Part shown: positions 46,399-55,082 of the stretch, in pieces
Layout of the letters: every line of letters begins with the position of its first letter
How positions within the stretch are numbered: the stretch's first letter is position 1
Assembly: GCA_020161065.1 (NCBI GenBank)
Contig: JAIUPH010000033.1
Coordinates: 147,508-211,507, forward strand
DNA from: Pseudomonadota bacterium
Lineage (GTDB): Bacteria > Pseudomonadota > Gammaproteobacteria > Burkholderiales > Burkholderiaceae_C
Direction: 5' to 3'
DNA length: 64,000 bases
Notes under the pieces: generated by a model
Database searches by the model: none
The model's input: only the letters and a program-made list of their open reading frames with translations
What the model was told of the DNA's origin: nothing
Made by a program: the position numbers and the translations under genes

Positions 46399-47346
46399 GT
46401 GACCGCCACCGAAGTGCCGGTCTACGACGCCGGCTTCCTGCCGGAAGCCGACGGCCACGCCGTGTGGTTCGAGCAGTCGGGCCGGCCCGACGGCGTGCCG
46501 GTCGTCTACCTGCACGGGGGGCCGGGCATGGGGCTGGAAAGCCATGTGCGATCGCAGTTCGACCCGGCCTTCTTCCGGCTCATGCAGTTCGACCAGCGCG
46601 GCTGCGGGCGCTCGCGGCCGTTCGGCGCCCTGCAGGCCAACACCACCTGGCACCTGGTGGACGACATCGAGCGCCTGCGCCGGCACCTGGGCATTGCCGA
46701 CTGGTGGGTGTACGGCCAGTCGTGGGGCTGCGCGCTGGCGCTGGCGTACGCACAGCGCCACCCGGCCGCCGTGCGCGGGCTGCTGCTGCAGGGCGTGTAC
46801 CTGGGCACCGCGGCCGAGACGGCGTGGATCGTCGACGGCTGGCGCCAGACCTACCCGGAGGCCTGGGCGGTCATGGCCGCCGCGCTGGCGCTGGAAGAAC
46901 CGGCGCGGCTGCACGCCCGCGTCGCCGAACGGCTGCAGCACCCCGACCCGGCGGTGCAGCGCGCCGCGGTGATGGCGCTGACGCGCTTCGAGCTCACCTG
47001 CTGCTACCTGCGGCCCGACCCGGCCCGGGTCGAGGCGCTGCTGGACTACGACTTCTGCCGCGCCAACACGCTGATCAACCTGCACTACCACGCCGCGCGC
47101 TTCTGGCTCGAACCCGAGCAGTTGCTGCGTGACCTGCCGCGCATCACGCAACTGCCGCTGACCGTGATCAACGGCCGCCACGACGTCGTCACGCCGATGG
47201 GCGTGGCCTGGCGGCTGCTGCAGCGCTGGCCCGGCGCCGAGCTGGTGGTGGTGGACGGCGCCGGCCACGCCACCGACGAACCGGCCAACGTGCAGGCCGT
47301 GACGGCGACGATGGACCGCCTGCGCGACCGCCTGCAGGGCGGCTAG
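46399..47346 (+). CDS. alpha/beta hydrolase, proline iminopeptidase family
   Basis: This 315-residue protein has HGGPGMG at residues 39-45, the nucleophile elbow YGQSWGCALALAYAQ with S108, the acid residue in INGRHDVVTP and the histidine in DGAGHATDEP. These are the marks of the prolyl aminopeptidase (peptidase S33) branch of alpha/beta hydrolases, which removes N-terminal proline or hydrolyses small amides and esters. GTG 46399 is favoured because GAAGAGAG precedes it and the length then equals that of the family; ATG 46321 is an alternative. An operator of the local GntR set precedes it, so the true substrate is probably an intermediate of this pathway and not a general peptide. Confidence 0.87.
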   Translation: MTATEVPVYDAGFLPEADGHAVWFEQSGRPDGVPVVYLHGGPGMGLESHVRSQFDPAFFRLMQFDQRGCGRSRPFGALQANTTWHLVDDIERLRRHLGIADWWVYGQSWGCALALAYAQRHPAAVRGLLLQGVYLGTAAETAWIVDGWRQTYPEAWAVMAAALALEEPARLHARVAERLQHPDPAVQRAAVMALTRFELTCCYLRPDPARVEALLDYDFCRANTLINLHYHAARFWLEPEQLLRDLPRITQLPLTVINGRHDVVTPMGVAWRLLQRWPGAELVVVDGAGHATDEPANVQAVTATMDRLRDRLQGG

Positions 47347-47349
47347 CGC

Positions 47350-47898
47350 TCAGCCCGGCTGGTACAGCCGGCGGCCGCTGCTGCGCTCGTAGCCCAGGCC
47401 TTGCGAAGGGATCTGCACCAGTTCGAGCTGCAGGCCCCAGGGCGCCAGGAAGTACAGCCAGCCCAGGCCCTCGAAAGGCCCGCCGATGGAACGGTTGACC
47501 TGGCCGCACAACCGCACGCCGCCGGCCTGCAGGCGTGCCGCGGCAGCGTCGATGTCGTCGACCTGGAAGGCGATGTGGTGGCCGCCGTTGTCGACGTTGC
47601 GCACCGGGTCGGCGCGCTGGTCGACGGCGCGGTACTCGAACAGTTCGAGCAGCGCGCCCGCCGCGCAGCGCAGCATGCCGAGCTTGACCAGCACGGTGCC
47701 GGCGTCGACCTGGTGGGCCTGCGCGCTCGACGCGCCCAGCGTGAACGGCCCTTCGCAGAACAGCAGCTCGCAGCCGAGGTGCTCGACGAAGAAGGTCACC
47801 GCCTGCACCATGTCGGGCACGGTGAGGCCGACGTGTTGCACGCCGCGCGGTACGGTGGCGGGGGCAGGGGCGGAACGCGGGTTCGACATGGCGCGCAT
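47350..47898 (-). CDS. VOC-superfamily (glyoxalase-like) protein
   Basis: This 182-residue protein has two beta-alpha-beta-beta-beta repeats: GVQHVGLTVPDMVQAVTFFV...GTVLVKLGML and GGHHIAFQVDDIDAAAARLQ...GLQLELVQIP. Metal ligands are likely H20 and E82 of the first half and H105 and the final strand Glu in the second. VOC proteins include lyases, dioxygenases, epimerases and isomerases; the function cannot be told. ATG 47898 has GGAG upstream; ATG 47889 is possible. The gene shares the divergent operator at 47924-47940 with the flavoprotein gene and is convergent with the hydrolase gene. Confidence 0.85.
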   Translation of the reverse strand: MRAMSNPRSAPAPATVPRGVQHVGLTVPDMVQAVTFFVEHLGCELLFCEGPFTLGASSAQAHQVDAGTVLVKLGMLRCAAGALLELFEYRAVDQRADPVRNVDNGGHHIAFQVDDIDAAAARLQAGGVRLCGQVNRSIGGPFEGLGWLYFLAPWGLQLELVQIPSQGLGYERSSGRRLYQPG

Positions 47899-47923
47899 GG
47901 CGGGCTCCCTGGCGAATTACTGT

Positions 47924-47940
47924 GTCGACATATTGTAGAC
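47924..47940 (+). promoter_or_regulatory. GntR-type operator 2 (GTCGACA-TAT-TGTAGAC)
   Basis: Seventeen-base site in the 49-base divergent gap between the VOC gene (minus, start 47898) and the flavoprotein gene (plus, start 47948). It ends seven bases before the flavoprotein ATG. TAGACT at its right end is a plausible -10, which would make the flavoprotein messenger leaderless. Confidence 0.8.
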
Positions 47941-47947
47941 TAAAGGC

Positions 47948-49657
47948 ATGGCCGCAAGCGCTTTTTCACCGCCCGCCGACGTCATCGTGCTGGGCTCCGG
48001 GATCGGCGGCCTGGTGGCCGCGCTCAGCGCCGCGGTGGCCGGGCTGCGGGTGGTGGTGCTGGAGAAATCGGCGCTGGTCGGCGGCACCACGGCGCATTCG
48101 GAAGCGATGGTGTGGGTGCCGTGCAGCGCCCAGGCGCGCGCGGCCGGCGTGAGCGACAGTCGCGACGCTGCGCTGACCTACCTGCGCGCCGCCGCCGGCG
48201 CGCAGGCGCGCGAGGCGACGGCGCGCGCCTTCGTCGAGCACGCCGCCAGCGCGCTGGCCTTCGTCGAGCAGCACAGCGCCGCGCGCTGGACGCTCACCAC
48301 CGCCTCGATCGACTACCTGCCCGATCTGCCCGGCGCCACGCGCGGCGCGCGCGCGCTCACGCCGCAGCCGTTCGACGGCCGGCGGCTGGGCGCGCCGTTC
48401 GCGCGGCTGCGCGCCCCGCTGTCGACCACGATGATCCTCGGCGGCCTCGCCATCGCCAGCGACGACCTGCCGCACTACTACCGCGTGGGGCGCTCGCTGC
48501 GCTCGACGGCGGTGGTGGCGTCTCGCGTGCTGCGTTATGTGGGTGACCGGCTGCGCGGCTACCCACGCGGCACCGCGCTCGGCGGCGGCAACGGCGTGCT
48601 GGCCGCCTTGCTGCTGGCGCTGCAGGAGCGCGGCGTGCCGGTCCTCACGCAGGCGCGCGCCACCGCGCTGCTGCGCCACGGCGGCCGCGTCGACGGCGTG
48701 CGCTGGACCGACGCCGCCGGCCGCGTGGCCGACTGGCCCTGCCGGCGCGGCGTGGTGCTGGCCACCGGCGGCTTTCCGTTCAGCGCCGAACTGCAGCGCC
48801 GCCACTACCCGCACGTGGCGGCGGGGCAGGGCCACCATTCGCTGTCGGCCGAGACGAACACCGGCGACGGCATCGCGATGGCGCTGGCCGCGGGCGCCGT
48901 GCTGGAAACCGACGTGCAGCAGCCGGCGGCCTGGGCGCCGGCCTCGCTGGTGCCCACGCCGCGCGGCGTGGTGCCGTTCCCGCACTTCGGCGACCGCGCC
49001 AAGCCGGGGGTGATTGCGGTCGACCGGCGCGGCCGGCGCTTCGTCAGCGAGGCGACGACCTATCACCTGTTCGTGCCGGCGCTGCTGCGCGCCTGCAGCG
49101 GCGATCGCCAGGCCGAGGCCTGGCTGATCGCCGACCACCGCGCGCAGCGCCGCTACGGGCTGGGCGTGGCGCCGCCGTTTCCGGGCCGGCTGCAGCCGCA
49201 TCTGCGCAGCGGCTACCTGCTGCGCGACGACACGCTGGCCGGGCTGGCGGCGCGGCTGGGCATCGACGCCGCGGGGCTGCAGCAGACCGTCGACGACTTC
49301 AACCGCCATGCCGAGCGCGGCGAAGACCCGGCCTTCCACAAGGGCCGCAGCGACTACGACCGCAGCCAGGGCGACGCCGGCCATGCGCCCAACCCCTGCG
49401 TGGCGCCGCTGCGCCAGGGGCCGTACTACGCGGTGCGCATCGTGCCGGGCGACCTGGGCACCTTCATCGGGCTGCGCGCCGACGCCCACGCGCGCGTGCT
49501 GGGTGCCGGCGGCGAGCCGATCGAAGGCCTGTACGCGGTGGGCACCGAGATGGCCAGCGCGATGGGCGGCAGCTACCCCGGCGCCGGCATCACGGTGGGC
49601 GGCGCCATCACCTTCGCTTACCTGGCCGGCCGCCACCTCGCCGGCCTGGCGCCGTGA
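47948..49657 (+). CDS. FAD-dependent dehydrogenase (fumarate reductase / 3-ketosteroid dehydrogenase family)
   Basis: This 569-residue flavoprotein begins with the Rossmann motif DVIVLGSGIGGLVAALSAAV at residues 11-30, followed by VVVLEKSALVGGTTAHSEAMVWVP. The C-terminal nucleotide-binding block is EPIEGLYAVGTEMASAMGGS and YPGAGITVGGAITFAYLAGR. The family includes 3-ketosteroid dehydrogenases, fumarate reductases and related alkene-forming or alkene-reducing enzymes; the absence of a signal peptide suggests a cytoplasmic role. Its neighbours (VOC, SDR, EthD) suggest a ring- or enone-modifying step. The 3' end overlaps the convergent SDR gene by 50 bases. Confidence 0.9.
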   Translation: MAASAFSPPADVIVLGSGIGGLVAALSAAVAGLRVVVLEKSALVGGTTAHSEAMVWVPCSAQARAAGVSDSRDAALTYLRAAAGAQAREATARAFVEHAASALAFVEQHSAARWTLTTASIDYLPDLPGATRGARALTPQPFDGRRLGAPFARLRAPLSTTMILGGLAIASDDLPHYYRVGRSLRSTAVVASRVLRYVGDRLRGYPRGTALGGGNGVLAALLLALQERGVPVLTQARATALLRHGGRVDGVRWTDAAGRVADWPCRRGVVLATGGFPFSAELQRRHYPHVAAGQGHHSLSAETNTGDGIAMALAAGAVLETDVQQPAAWAPASLVPTPRGVVPFPHFGDRAKPGVIAVDRRGRRFVSEATTYHLFVPALLRACSGDRQAEAWLIADHRAQRRYGLGVAPPFPGRLQPHLRSGYLLRDDTLAGLAARLGIDAAGLQQTVDDFNRHAERGEDPAFHKGRSDYDRSQGDAGHAPNPCVAPLRQGPYYAVRIVPGDLGTFIGLRADAHARVLGAGGEPIEGLYAVGTEMASAMGGSYPGAGITVGGAITFAYLAGRHLAGLAP

Positions 49658-50501
49658 GTGGCGCGGGCGGCGCCGGCAGCGTCCGGTCCAGCCGCGCCAG
49701 CACCTCGTCCTTCAGCGTGCCGATGTAGGCCAGGCCGTTGGCCATCAGGCCGCCGTCCAGCGTCAGCGCCTGGCCGGTCATGTAGGTGGCGTGGCTCAGC
49801 GTCCAGATCGCCTCGGCCACCTCGGCGGGCGTGCAGAAGCGGCCGGCGGGAATGCGCTCGTGGTAGTGGCGCAGGATTTCGGGCCGCGCCCGGTTGCCCG
49901 ACATGCCCTGGCTCTGCGCCGCCACCACGCCCGGGGCCACCGCGTTGACCTGCACGTTGAACGGCGCCAGTTCCACCGCCAGCGTCTGCACCAGCGCATG
50001 CTGGGCACCCTTGCTGACGTTGTACAGCGGCTCCTGCGCCCAGGCCTGGTAGGCCGCGACCGAGGTGACGACGACGATGCGCCCGGCGCCGGCGCCGCGC
50101 ATGCGCAGCGCCGCTTCCTGCGCGCAGAACAGCGTGCCGCGCACGTTGACGCCCATCACGCGGTCGACCTCGTCGGGCTGCACCTCCAGCAGGTGGTGGG
50201 TCTGGCCGATCGCGGCGGCGCAGACCAGCACGTCGGGCGCGCGCCCTTCGAAGAACTCGTCGGCCTCGGCGAAGGCGGCGCGGATGGCTGGCACGTCGAG
50301 CAGGTCGACCGCGACGAAGCGCGTGCGCGGGTGGCGCCGGCCCGGCGGCGGCAGCCGGTCGAGGTTGACCACCCGGCTGCCGTCGGCCAGGAAGCGCGCG
50401 ACGATCTCGCGGCCGATGCCGCCGGAGCCGCCGGTGACGACGACGCTGCGCGGGACGGCGCAGCGCGGGACCACACGGCGCGGGGCTTTGCGCGCGGCCA
50501 T
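49608..50501 (-). CDS. short-chain dehydrogenase/reductase
   Basis: This 297-residue SDR has VVVTGGSGGIGREIVARFLA near residue 20, VCAAAIGQTHHL, VTSVAAYQAWAQEPLYNVSKGAQHAL with the catalytic Ser, Tyr and Lys, and VNAVAPGVVAAQSQGM. After the usual C-terminus (LTLDGGLMANGLAYIGTLKD) it runs on about 30 residues in a basic Pro/Arg tail that overlaps the 3' end of the flavoprotein gene. It is the last gene of the four-gene operon starting with the TonB receptor, two bases after the EthD-like gene. Confidence 0.87.
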   Translation of the reverse strand: MAARKAPRRVVPRCAVPRSVVVTGGSGGIGREIVARFLADGSRVVNLDRLPPPGRRHPRTRFVAVDLLDVPAIRAAFAEADEFFEGRAPDVLVCAAAIGQTHHLLEVQPDEVDRVMGVNVRGTLFCAQEAALRMRGAGAGRIVVVTSVAAYQAWAQEPLYNVSKGAQHALVQTLAVELAPFNVQVNAVAPGVVAAQSQGMSGNRARPEILRHYHERIPAGRFCTPAEVAEAIWTLSHATYMTGQALTLDGGLMANGLAYIGTLKDEVLARLDRTLPAPPAPLTAPGRRGGGRPGKRR

Positions 50502-50503
50502 GG

Positions 50504-50851
50504 TCAGGGCAGGACGGGCATCTCGTGTTCCTCCACCACCAGGCGTTCGAAGCGGCTGGTGTGGGCGAGCGTGTCGCCGCGCGTCGGCCGGTCGCCGCGC
50601 TGGTAGACGGCGTTGTAGTCCTCCACGCTGTCGAACCACTGTTCGGCGATGCCGTCCCAGGGGCTGTCGGTGCCCGGGCGGCCGGCCGCGAACGGTGCAT
50701 CGTCGGCAACGCGCACGTCGACCTTGTAGCGCCTGAGGAAGGGCCGCTGGTCGGCCGCGATGTCGGCCGCATGCTGCTCCAGCCACCAGCGGCGGAACTC
50801 GGCCAGGCTCAGGTGCTCGGCGCGTTTGAGGAACCACATGACCTTGATCAT
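50504..50851 (-). CDS. EthD-domain protein
   Basis: This 115-residue protein is a ferredoxin-like EthD domain: IKVMWFLKRAEHLSLAEFRR, WWLEQHAADIAADQRPFLRR and the C-terminal EQWFDSVEDYNAVY then HTSRFERLVVEEHEM. EthD proteins are small dimeric barrels associated with cytochrome P450 systems, polyketide-type dehydratases and natural-product degradation. The start ATG 50851 opens the first beta strand. It lies between the CocE-like hydrolase gene and an SDR gene in one operon. Confidence 0.83.
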   Translation of the reverse strand: MIKVMWFLKRAEHLSLAEFRRWWLEQHAADIAADQRPFLRRYKVDVRVADDAPFAAGRPGTDSPWDGIAEQWFDSVEDYNAVYQRGDRPTRGDTLAHTSRFERLVVEEHEMPVLP

Positions 50852-50912
50852 CGTGCCATTGCTTTCGTGTCGTTGATGGTGAGAGGTGTCTATCCAGGGC
50901 GCTTGGCGGCGC

Positions 50913-52646
50913 TCAGTCGCCCGGCGGCTCGGGCAGGCACGGCAGCAGCAGGCACGAGGCCGCGCCGGCCTCGTGCAGCACCTGCAGGTGCGCCACGCGC
51001 GGGCGCATGACGTCGTCGGCCACCGGCGCGCCGGTGCCGGGGTTGGGCGCACAGCGCGGCCACGCGCTGCAGGCGATCGACAGGCGCAGGCAGTGGCCCG
51101 GCCCGAAGGCGTGGCCGATGGCGTCGAGGTTCAGCAGCAGTTGCGCCGGCACGCCGGGCTGCAGCATGACTTCGCACTCGAAGCCTTCGCGCCAGCGCGC
51201 CTGCAGCTGCCCGCTGTCGCGCGAGCCGAGCCGCTGCGCGCGGCCGTCCGGGGCCACGTCTTCCAGGCGGCAGAAGAAGTCGGCGTCGGGCACGTCGGCG
51301 CGCACGTGCAGGGCCAGGCGCACCGTGCCCAGCACCGTCAAGGCCTGCGGCAACGGGTCGGATTGGTAGACCAGCACGTCGGGCCGGTCGATCAGCGCGG
51401 CGTGGTCGGCCATCGCCGAGACGGTGCCCGGCGCCGCGCCGGGCAGGTCGGCCAGGCTGCCGGGCACCGGACGACAGGGGTCGTGCACGCACTGGTCGGG
51501 CGGCTCGTCGTGCGGGGCCTGCCAGGCCAGCCGGCCGTCGCCTTGCAGGCCGGTGGCGCGGCCGGCGCTGCGCAGGAACAGCGGCCGCTGCTGCACCGTG
51601 GGCGGCGGGAAGCGCTGGGCATCCAGCCAGCGGTGGCTGCCGGTGAGGTAGACCTGCACCGGCGGCTGCTCGAAGCGGCCTTGGCCTTTCAGGTGCGCAT
51701 CGAGGAAGGCGCGCGTGATCGCCAGCCCCGAGCGAAAGGCCTGCGGCGGCAAGGTGGCGCTGCCCACGCGGTCCAGCGGGCGCGCGCTGCGGAAGTCGAT
51801 GCCGCCGTCGGAGCAGCCGACATGGTCCCAGGGGCCGACGATCAGGTGCACGTTGGCGGGCTCGGCGGCGGCCGCGCGCAGCCCGCGGTCGTGCGCCAGC
51901 GTGCCGCGCAGCGTGCCGTCGAACCAGCCGCTGAAGGCCAGCACCGGCACGCCGATGCGCGCGTAATCGGCGGCGCTGAAGTGGAAGGGCCGCCAGTAGG
52001 CGGCGTCGCTGGGCGGGTGGTCGAGGAATTCGCGGAACAGCGCCGAAGGCCGCCCCAGCGCCGCCTGGTCCAGCGTGCGCAACGGCCGGTGGCCGCGCAG
52101 CGCCGGCCAGTCGATCGCCGGCGGGTGCGGCAGCGGCGAACCCTTCAGCACCGAGGGCCACGTCAACGCCCAGGTCTGGTGGAAGATGCCGCCGTCGTAG
52201 ACGACGTCGTCGACGCCCCAGGCCGTGGCGTTGGCCACCAGCGCCCGCAGGGCCGGCGGCTGCAGCCGCGCCACCAGCCAGGCGTTGGTGCCGCTGTACG
52301 ACGCGCCGCGCAGCGCCACGCGGCCGTCGCACCAGGGCTGGCGCGAGACCCAGGTGATGACGTCGAAGCCGTCTTCGGCGTCGCCGACGAAGAACGCGAA
52401 GCGGCCGCCGGAGTCGCCGGTGCCGCGGCAGTCGACGGTGACCGGCACGTAGCCGTGGCCCACCCAGTACGACGCCTCGCCGCTGAAGTTGATGCAGTCG
52501 CGGCCGCGGCCGTAGGGCGTGAGCTCGATGATCGCCGGGCCCGGCGGCGCGCCGTCGCCGACGAAGGCATCGGCGACCAGCTCGACCCCGTCGCGCAGCG
52601 GAATGCGCAGCGCGGCCAGCTCTTTGACGTCGCTGCCGGTGGCCAT
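50913..52646 (-). CDS. CocE/NonD-family serine hydrolase (acylase/esterase)
   Basis: This 577-residue enzyme has an alpha/beta-hydrolase domain with TPYGRGRDCINF and GYVPVTVDCRGTGDSGGRFAFF, nucleophile S116 in LRGASYSGTNAWLVA, the Asp in FSGWFDGTLRGTL and the His in VGPWDHVGCSDGG. A C-terminal jelly-roll domain follows (residues about 370-577), as in cocaine esterase CocE and X-Pro dipeptidyl peptidases. No signal peptide is seen. It would hydrolyse an ester or amide of the imported compound. The gene follows the TonB receptor gene by 32 bases, with AGGA before its ATG. Confidence 0.9.
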   Translation of the reverse strand: MATGSDVKELAALRIPLRDGVELVADAFVGDGAPPGPAIIELTPYGRGRDCINFSGEASYWVGHGYVPVTVDCRGTGDSGGRFAFFVGDAEDGFDVITWVSRQPWCDGRVALRGASYSGTNAWLVARLQPPALRALVANATAWGVDDVVYDGGIFHQTWALTWPSVLKGSPLPHPPAIDWPALRGHRPLRTLDQAALGRPSALFREFLDHPPSDAAYWRPFHFSAADYARIGVPVLAFSGWFDGTLRGTLAHDRGLRAAAAEPANVHLIVGPWDHVGCSDGGIDFRSARPLDRVGSATLPPQAFRSGLAITRAFLDAHLKGQGRFEQPPVQVYLTGSHRWLDAQRFPPPTVQQRPLFLRSAGRATGLQGDGRLAWQAPHDEPPDQCVHDPCRPVPGSLADLPGAAPGTVSAMADHAALIDRPDVLVYQSDPLPQALTVLGTVRLALHVRADVPDADFFCRLEDVAPDGRAQRLGSRDSGQLQARWREGFECEVMLQPGVPAQLLLNLDAIGHAFGPGHCLRLSIACSAWPRCAPNPGTGAPVADDVMRPRVAHLQVLHEAGAASCLLLPCLPEPPGD

Positions 52647-52678
52647 GGTCACAGGTCCTGGAGCGGGCGCCCCGCGCT

Positions 52679-54916
52679 TCAGAAGCGCAGGCCCGCGCCC
52701 ACCCGTACCGTGCGCGGCGCGCCGGGCGTCGCGAAGGCGCGCGGGCTGCTGCTGGGCTGGGCGTAGGTGACGTACTCCTTGCCCGTCACGTTGTTGACCG
52801 CGAAGAACACGCGCCAGTGGCCGCCCGGCGCATCCCAGTTGGCGTTGAGGTTGAACAGATCCACCGCGCCTTGCTCGTGGTGGTTGGCGAGGTCGAAGTA
52901 CACCTTGTCCTTGTGGTTGGCCTCGACGTTGAGCCCGAGCTTGCCGCCGGCCAGGTTGGTGCGGTAGCCGAGCGCCAGCGCCGCGCTCACCCGCGGCGCG
53001 TAGGTCGGCTTGTTGCCGACCGCCACGCCGATCGCGATTGGCCCGACCTCGGTGATCTTGCCTTCGGAGTAGTTCAGCGAGGCGTCCAGGCGCCAGTGGG
53101 CGTCGGGCACCCAGGCGCCGTTGAGGTCCAGCCCCTGCGTCACGGTCTTGCCGAGGTTGCCTTCGATGATGCGCAAGGTCACCGGGTCGGAGGTGAAGAC
53201 CAGCATATCCTTGTAGACGTTGTGATAGTAGGCGGCGTTCAGCAGCAGCCGGCCGCCGAGCAGCGAGTTCTTGGTGCCGAGTTCCACCGAGTCCAGCGTC
53301 TCGGGCTTGAGCTTGGAAAGCCCGAAGGTGCCCGGGCCGCCGAACAACTGGTCGATGCCGTTGTCGATGCCCACCAGGCCGCCCACCGCGCCGGAGCGGA
53401 AGCCCCGCGCCGCACGCACGTAGGCATGCGTCTGCTTGCTGAGCTGCCACTTCAGCGTGAGATCGCCCGAAGCGCCGTTCCAGGTGAACTTGCGGGTATC
53501 CGCGCTGCGGCAGAACAGGGCACCGCCGCCGGTCTCGCTGCACAGCGGGATGGTGCCGCTGGGCGGCACGACGCCCCAGACTTCGTTCTGCGACTGCTCT
53601 TTCGTCTCGCTGTTGTAGCGCAGGCCGAGTGCCACCGACACGGCGGGCACCGGCTTCCACTCGACGGTGCCGAACACGGCGCGCGCGCTGCCGTCCTGCC
53701 ACAGGCGCAGGTCGTCGTAGCCGGTGACGCCGTCGGCGAACGACGAGGCCGTGTCGTCGTTCTTGCGGTTCTCCTTGACCTTGGTGCCGGTGAAGTAGAC
53801 GCCGGCGCGCCAGTCGATGGTGTTGTCGCCCGACGAGGCCAGGCTGAATTCCTGCGACCAGGCCTTGCTCTCCTGGTAGCCGAGGGATGCCAGGCCGATC
53901 GGCGGCACGGCGCGGTTCAGCTCGGTGTCGAACTTGACGTCCAGGCTGTAGGTGGTCCAGCCGGTGATCGAGCGCAAGCTCAGGTCGCCGAGCGCGGCGG
54001 TCAGCTTCAGCGCGAGGTTGGTGTCCTTGCGGTGCGAGTATTCGTTGGTGTCGACCGCGGTCTGGTAGAAGCCGATGCCTTGCGTCAGTGCGGCGGCGTC
54101 GTCCAGGCGCTTGGGCCGGCGGGCGGGCAGCGAATCGTCCTTGGACACCTGCAGCGTCAGGTCGGCCTGCACGGCGCCCCACAGGCCGGCATAGCGCAGG
54201 CGGCCGGCGGTGAAGTCGTCGTTGCCGGCCGTGCGGCCGTCGAGCACGTTCTTCACGTAGCCGTCGCCGCGCGCGCCGTACAGCGCAAAGCGCAGGCCTT
54301 GCGCTTCGTTCAGCGGCACGTTCAGCACGCCTTCGACGGTGGTCGTGTTGAACGACGAGCGCGACACCTGGGCACCGCCGCCGAAGGTCTTCGCCGGCGC
54401 GTTGGAGACGATGTCGACCACGCCGGCCACCGCGTTGCGGCCGTACAGGCTGCCTTGCGGGCCGAACAGCGTCTCGACGCGCGCGACGTCGAACAGCCGC
54501 CCCAGCGCGGCGCCCGATTGCGGCACGTAGATGCCGTCCAGGTGCACGGCCACCGCCGCTTCGTCGCCGGTGTAGCCGCGGATGCTGGAGGCGCCGCGGA
54601 TGCCGATCGACGCCCCGTCGAAGCCCTTGTCGCCCAGCACCAGGCCCGGGATCTTGTATTCGATGCCGCGCACGTCGTTGACGCCGGCGGCCGCCAGGTC
54701 GGCGCCCGACAGGACGCTCACCGTGGCCGGCACGTCCTGCACCACTTCGAGCTTCTTGCGCACCGAGGTGACGGTGACCGTCTGTGCGTCGCCGCCATCG
54801 GACTGCGCCAGCACCGGCGGCAGCGCACAGGCCAGGCAGGCGGCCAGGGCGACGGCGCGCGGCGGCAACGGTCGCCCGTGCAGGGTCATCGAATCGGCAA
54901 GGGGATGGATGGGCAT
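52679..54916 (-). CDS. TonB-dependent outer-membrane receptor
   Basis: This 745-residue receptor has a signal peptide (cleavage about residue 38, after ALPPVLAQ) and a plug domain with VTVTSVRKKLEVVQDVPATV, SVLSGADLAAAGVND, GIEYKIPGLVLGD, GIRGASSIRGYTGDEAAVAV and VETLFGPQGSLYGRNAVAGV. A long beta barrel ends in VRVGAGLRF, with the C-terminal aromatic residue recognised by the outer-membrane insertion machinery. The type is common for polyphenol, carbohydrate or other bulky nutrients in Proteobacteria; no siderophore signature is evident. ATG 54916 is preferred over GTG 54922 because GGAG is well placed before it. Operator 3 lies 28 bases upstream. It heads an operon of receptor, CocE-like hydrolase, EthD and SDR. 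Confidence 0.92.
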   Translation of the reverse strand: MPIHPLADSMTLHGRPLPPRAVALAACLACALPPVLAQSDGGDAQTVTVTSVRKKLEVVQDVPATVSVLSGADLAAAGVNDVRGIEYKIPGLVLGDKGFDGASIGIRGASSIRGYTGDEAAVAVHLDGIYVPQSGAALGRLFDVARVETLFGPQGSLYGRNAVAGVVDIVSNAPAKTFGGGAQVSRSSFNTTTVEGVLNVPLNEAQGLRFALYGARGDGYVKNVLDGRTAGNDDFTAGRLRYAGLWGAVQADLTLQVSKDDSLPARRPKRLDDAAALTQGIGFYQTAVDTNEYSHRKDTNLALKLTAALGDLSLRSITGWTTYSLDVKFDTELNRAVPPIGLASLGYQESKAWSQEFSLASSGDNTIDWRAGVYFTGTKVKENRKNDDTASSFADGVTGYDDLRLWQDGSARAVFGTVEWKPVPAVSVALGLRYNSETKEQSQNEVWGVVPPSGTIPLCSETGGGALFCRSADTRKFTWNGASGDLTLKWQLSKQTHAYVRAARGFRSGAVGGLVGIDNGIDQLFGGPGTFGLSKLKPETLDSVELGTKNSLLGGRLLLNAAYYHNVYKDMLVFTSDPVTLRIIEGNLGKTVTQGLDLNGAWVPDAHWRLDASLNYSEGKITEVGPIAIGVAVGNKPTYAPRVSAALALGYRTNLAGGKLGLNVEANHKDKVYFDLANHHEQGAVDLFNLNANWDAPGGHWRVFFAVNNVTGKEYVTYAQPSSSPRAFATPGAPRTVRVGAGLRF

Positions 54917-54944
54917 CTTCACTCCGGTCGGTGGCGAAATTCAA

Positions 54945-54961
54945 GTCTACAACGTGTATGC
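54945..54961 (-). promoter_or_regulatory. GntR-type operator 3 (GTCTACA-ACG-TGTATGC)
   Basis: Seventeen-base site before the TonB receptor operon, 28 bases from its start codon. On the minus strand it ends TTGTAGACTTG, like sites 1 and 2. Confidence 0.8.
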
Positions 54962-55048
54962 AAGATAAGCGATAGGGGCTTGCCTGCCCCGAGAAAAAGC
55001 CGCCCGCCGCCGCGTGGACGCCGCCCGCCGGACGGCCGGCGAGATCTT

Positions 55049-55065
55049 GTATATGGTCTGTCTAC
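55049..55065 (+). promoter_or_regulatory. GntR-type operator 4 (GTATATG-GTC-TGTCTAC)
   Basis: Seventeen-base site with one weak box (GTATAT) and one good box (GTCTAC), 18 bases before the alpha-mannosidase ATG. It is in the same divergent gap as operator 3, 88 bases away. Confidence 0.65.
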
Positions 55066-55082
55066 GGTTACGATGCGTCGCG

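Noticed and set aside
50913-54944. A very long open frame (over 1300 codons) on the minus strand across the TonB receptor and CocE-like genes
   Set aside because: Only the CocE-like part is coding. The rest is the high-GC shadow of the receptor gene in another frame, with Arg/Gly/Ala-rich nonsense and no domain.
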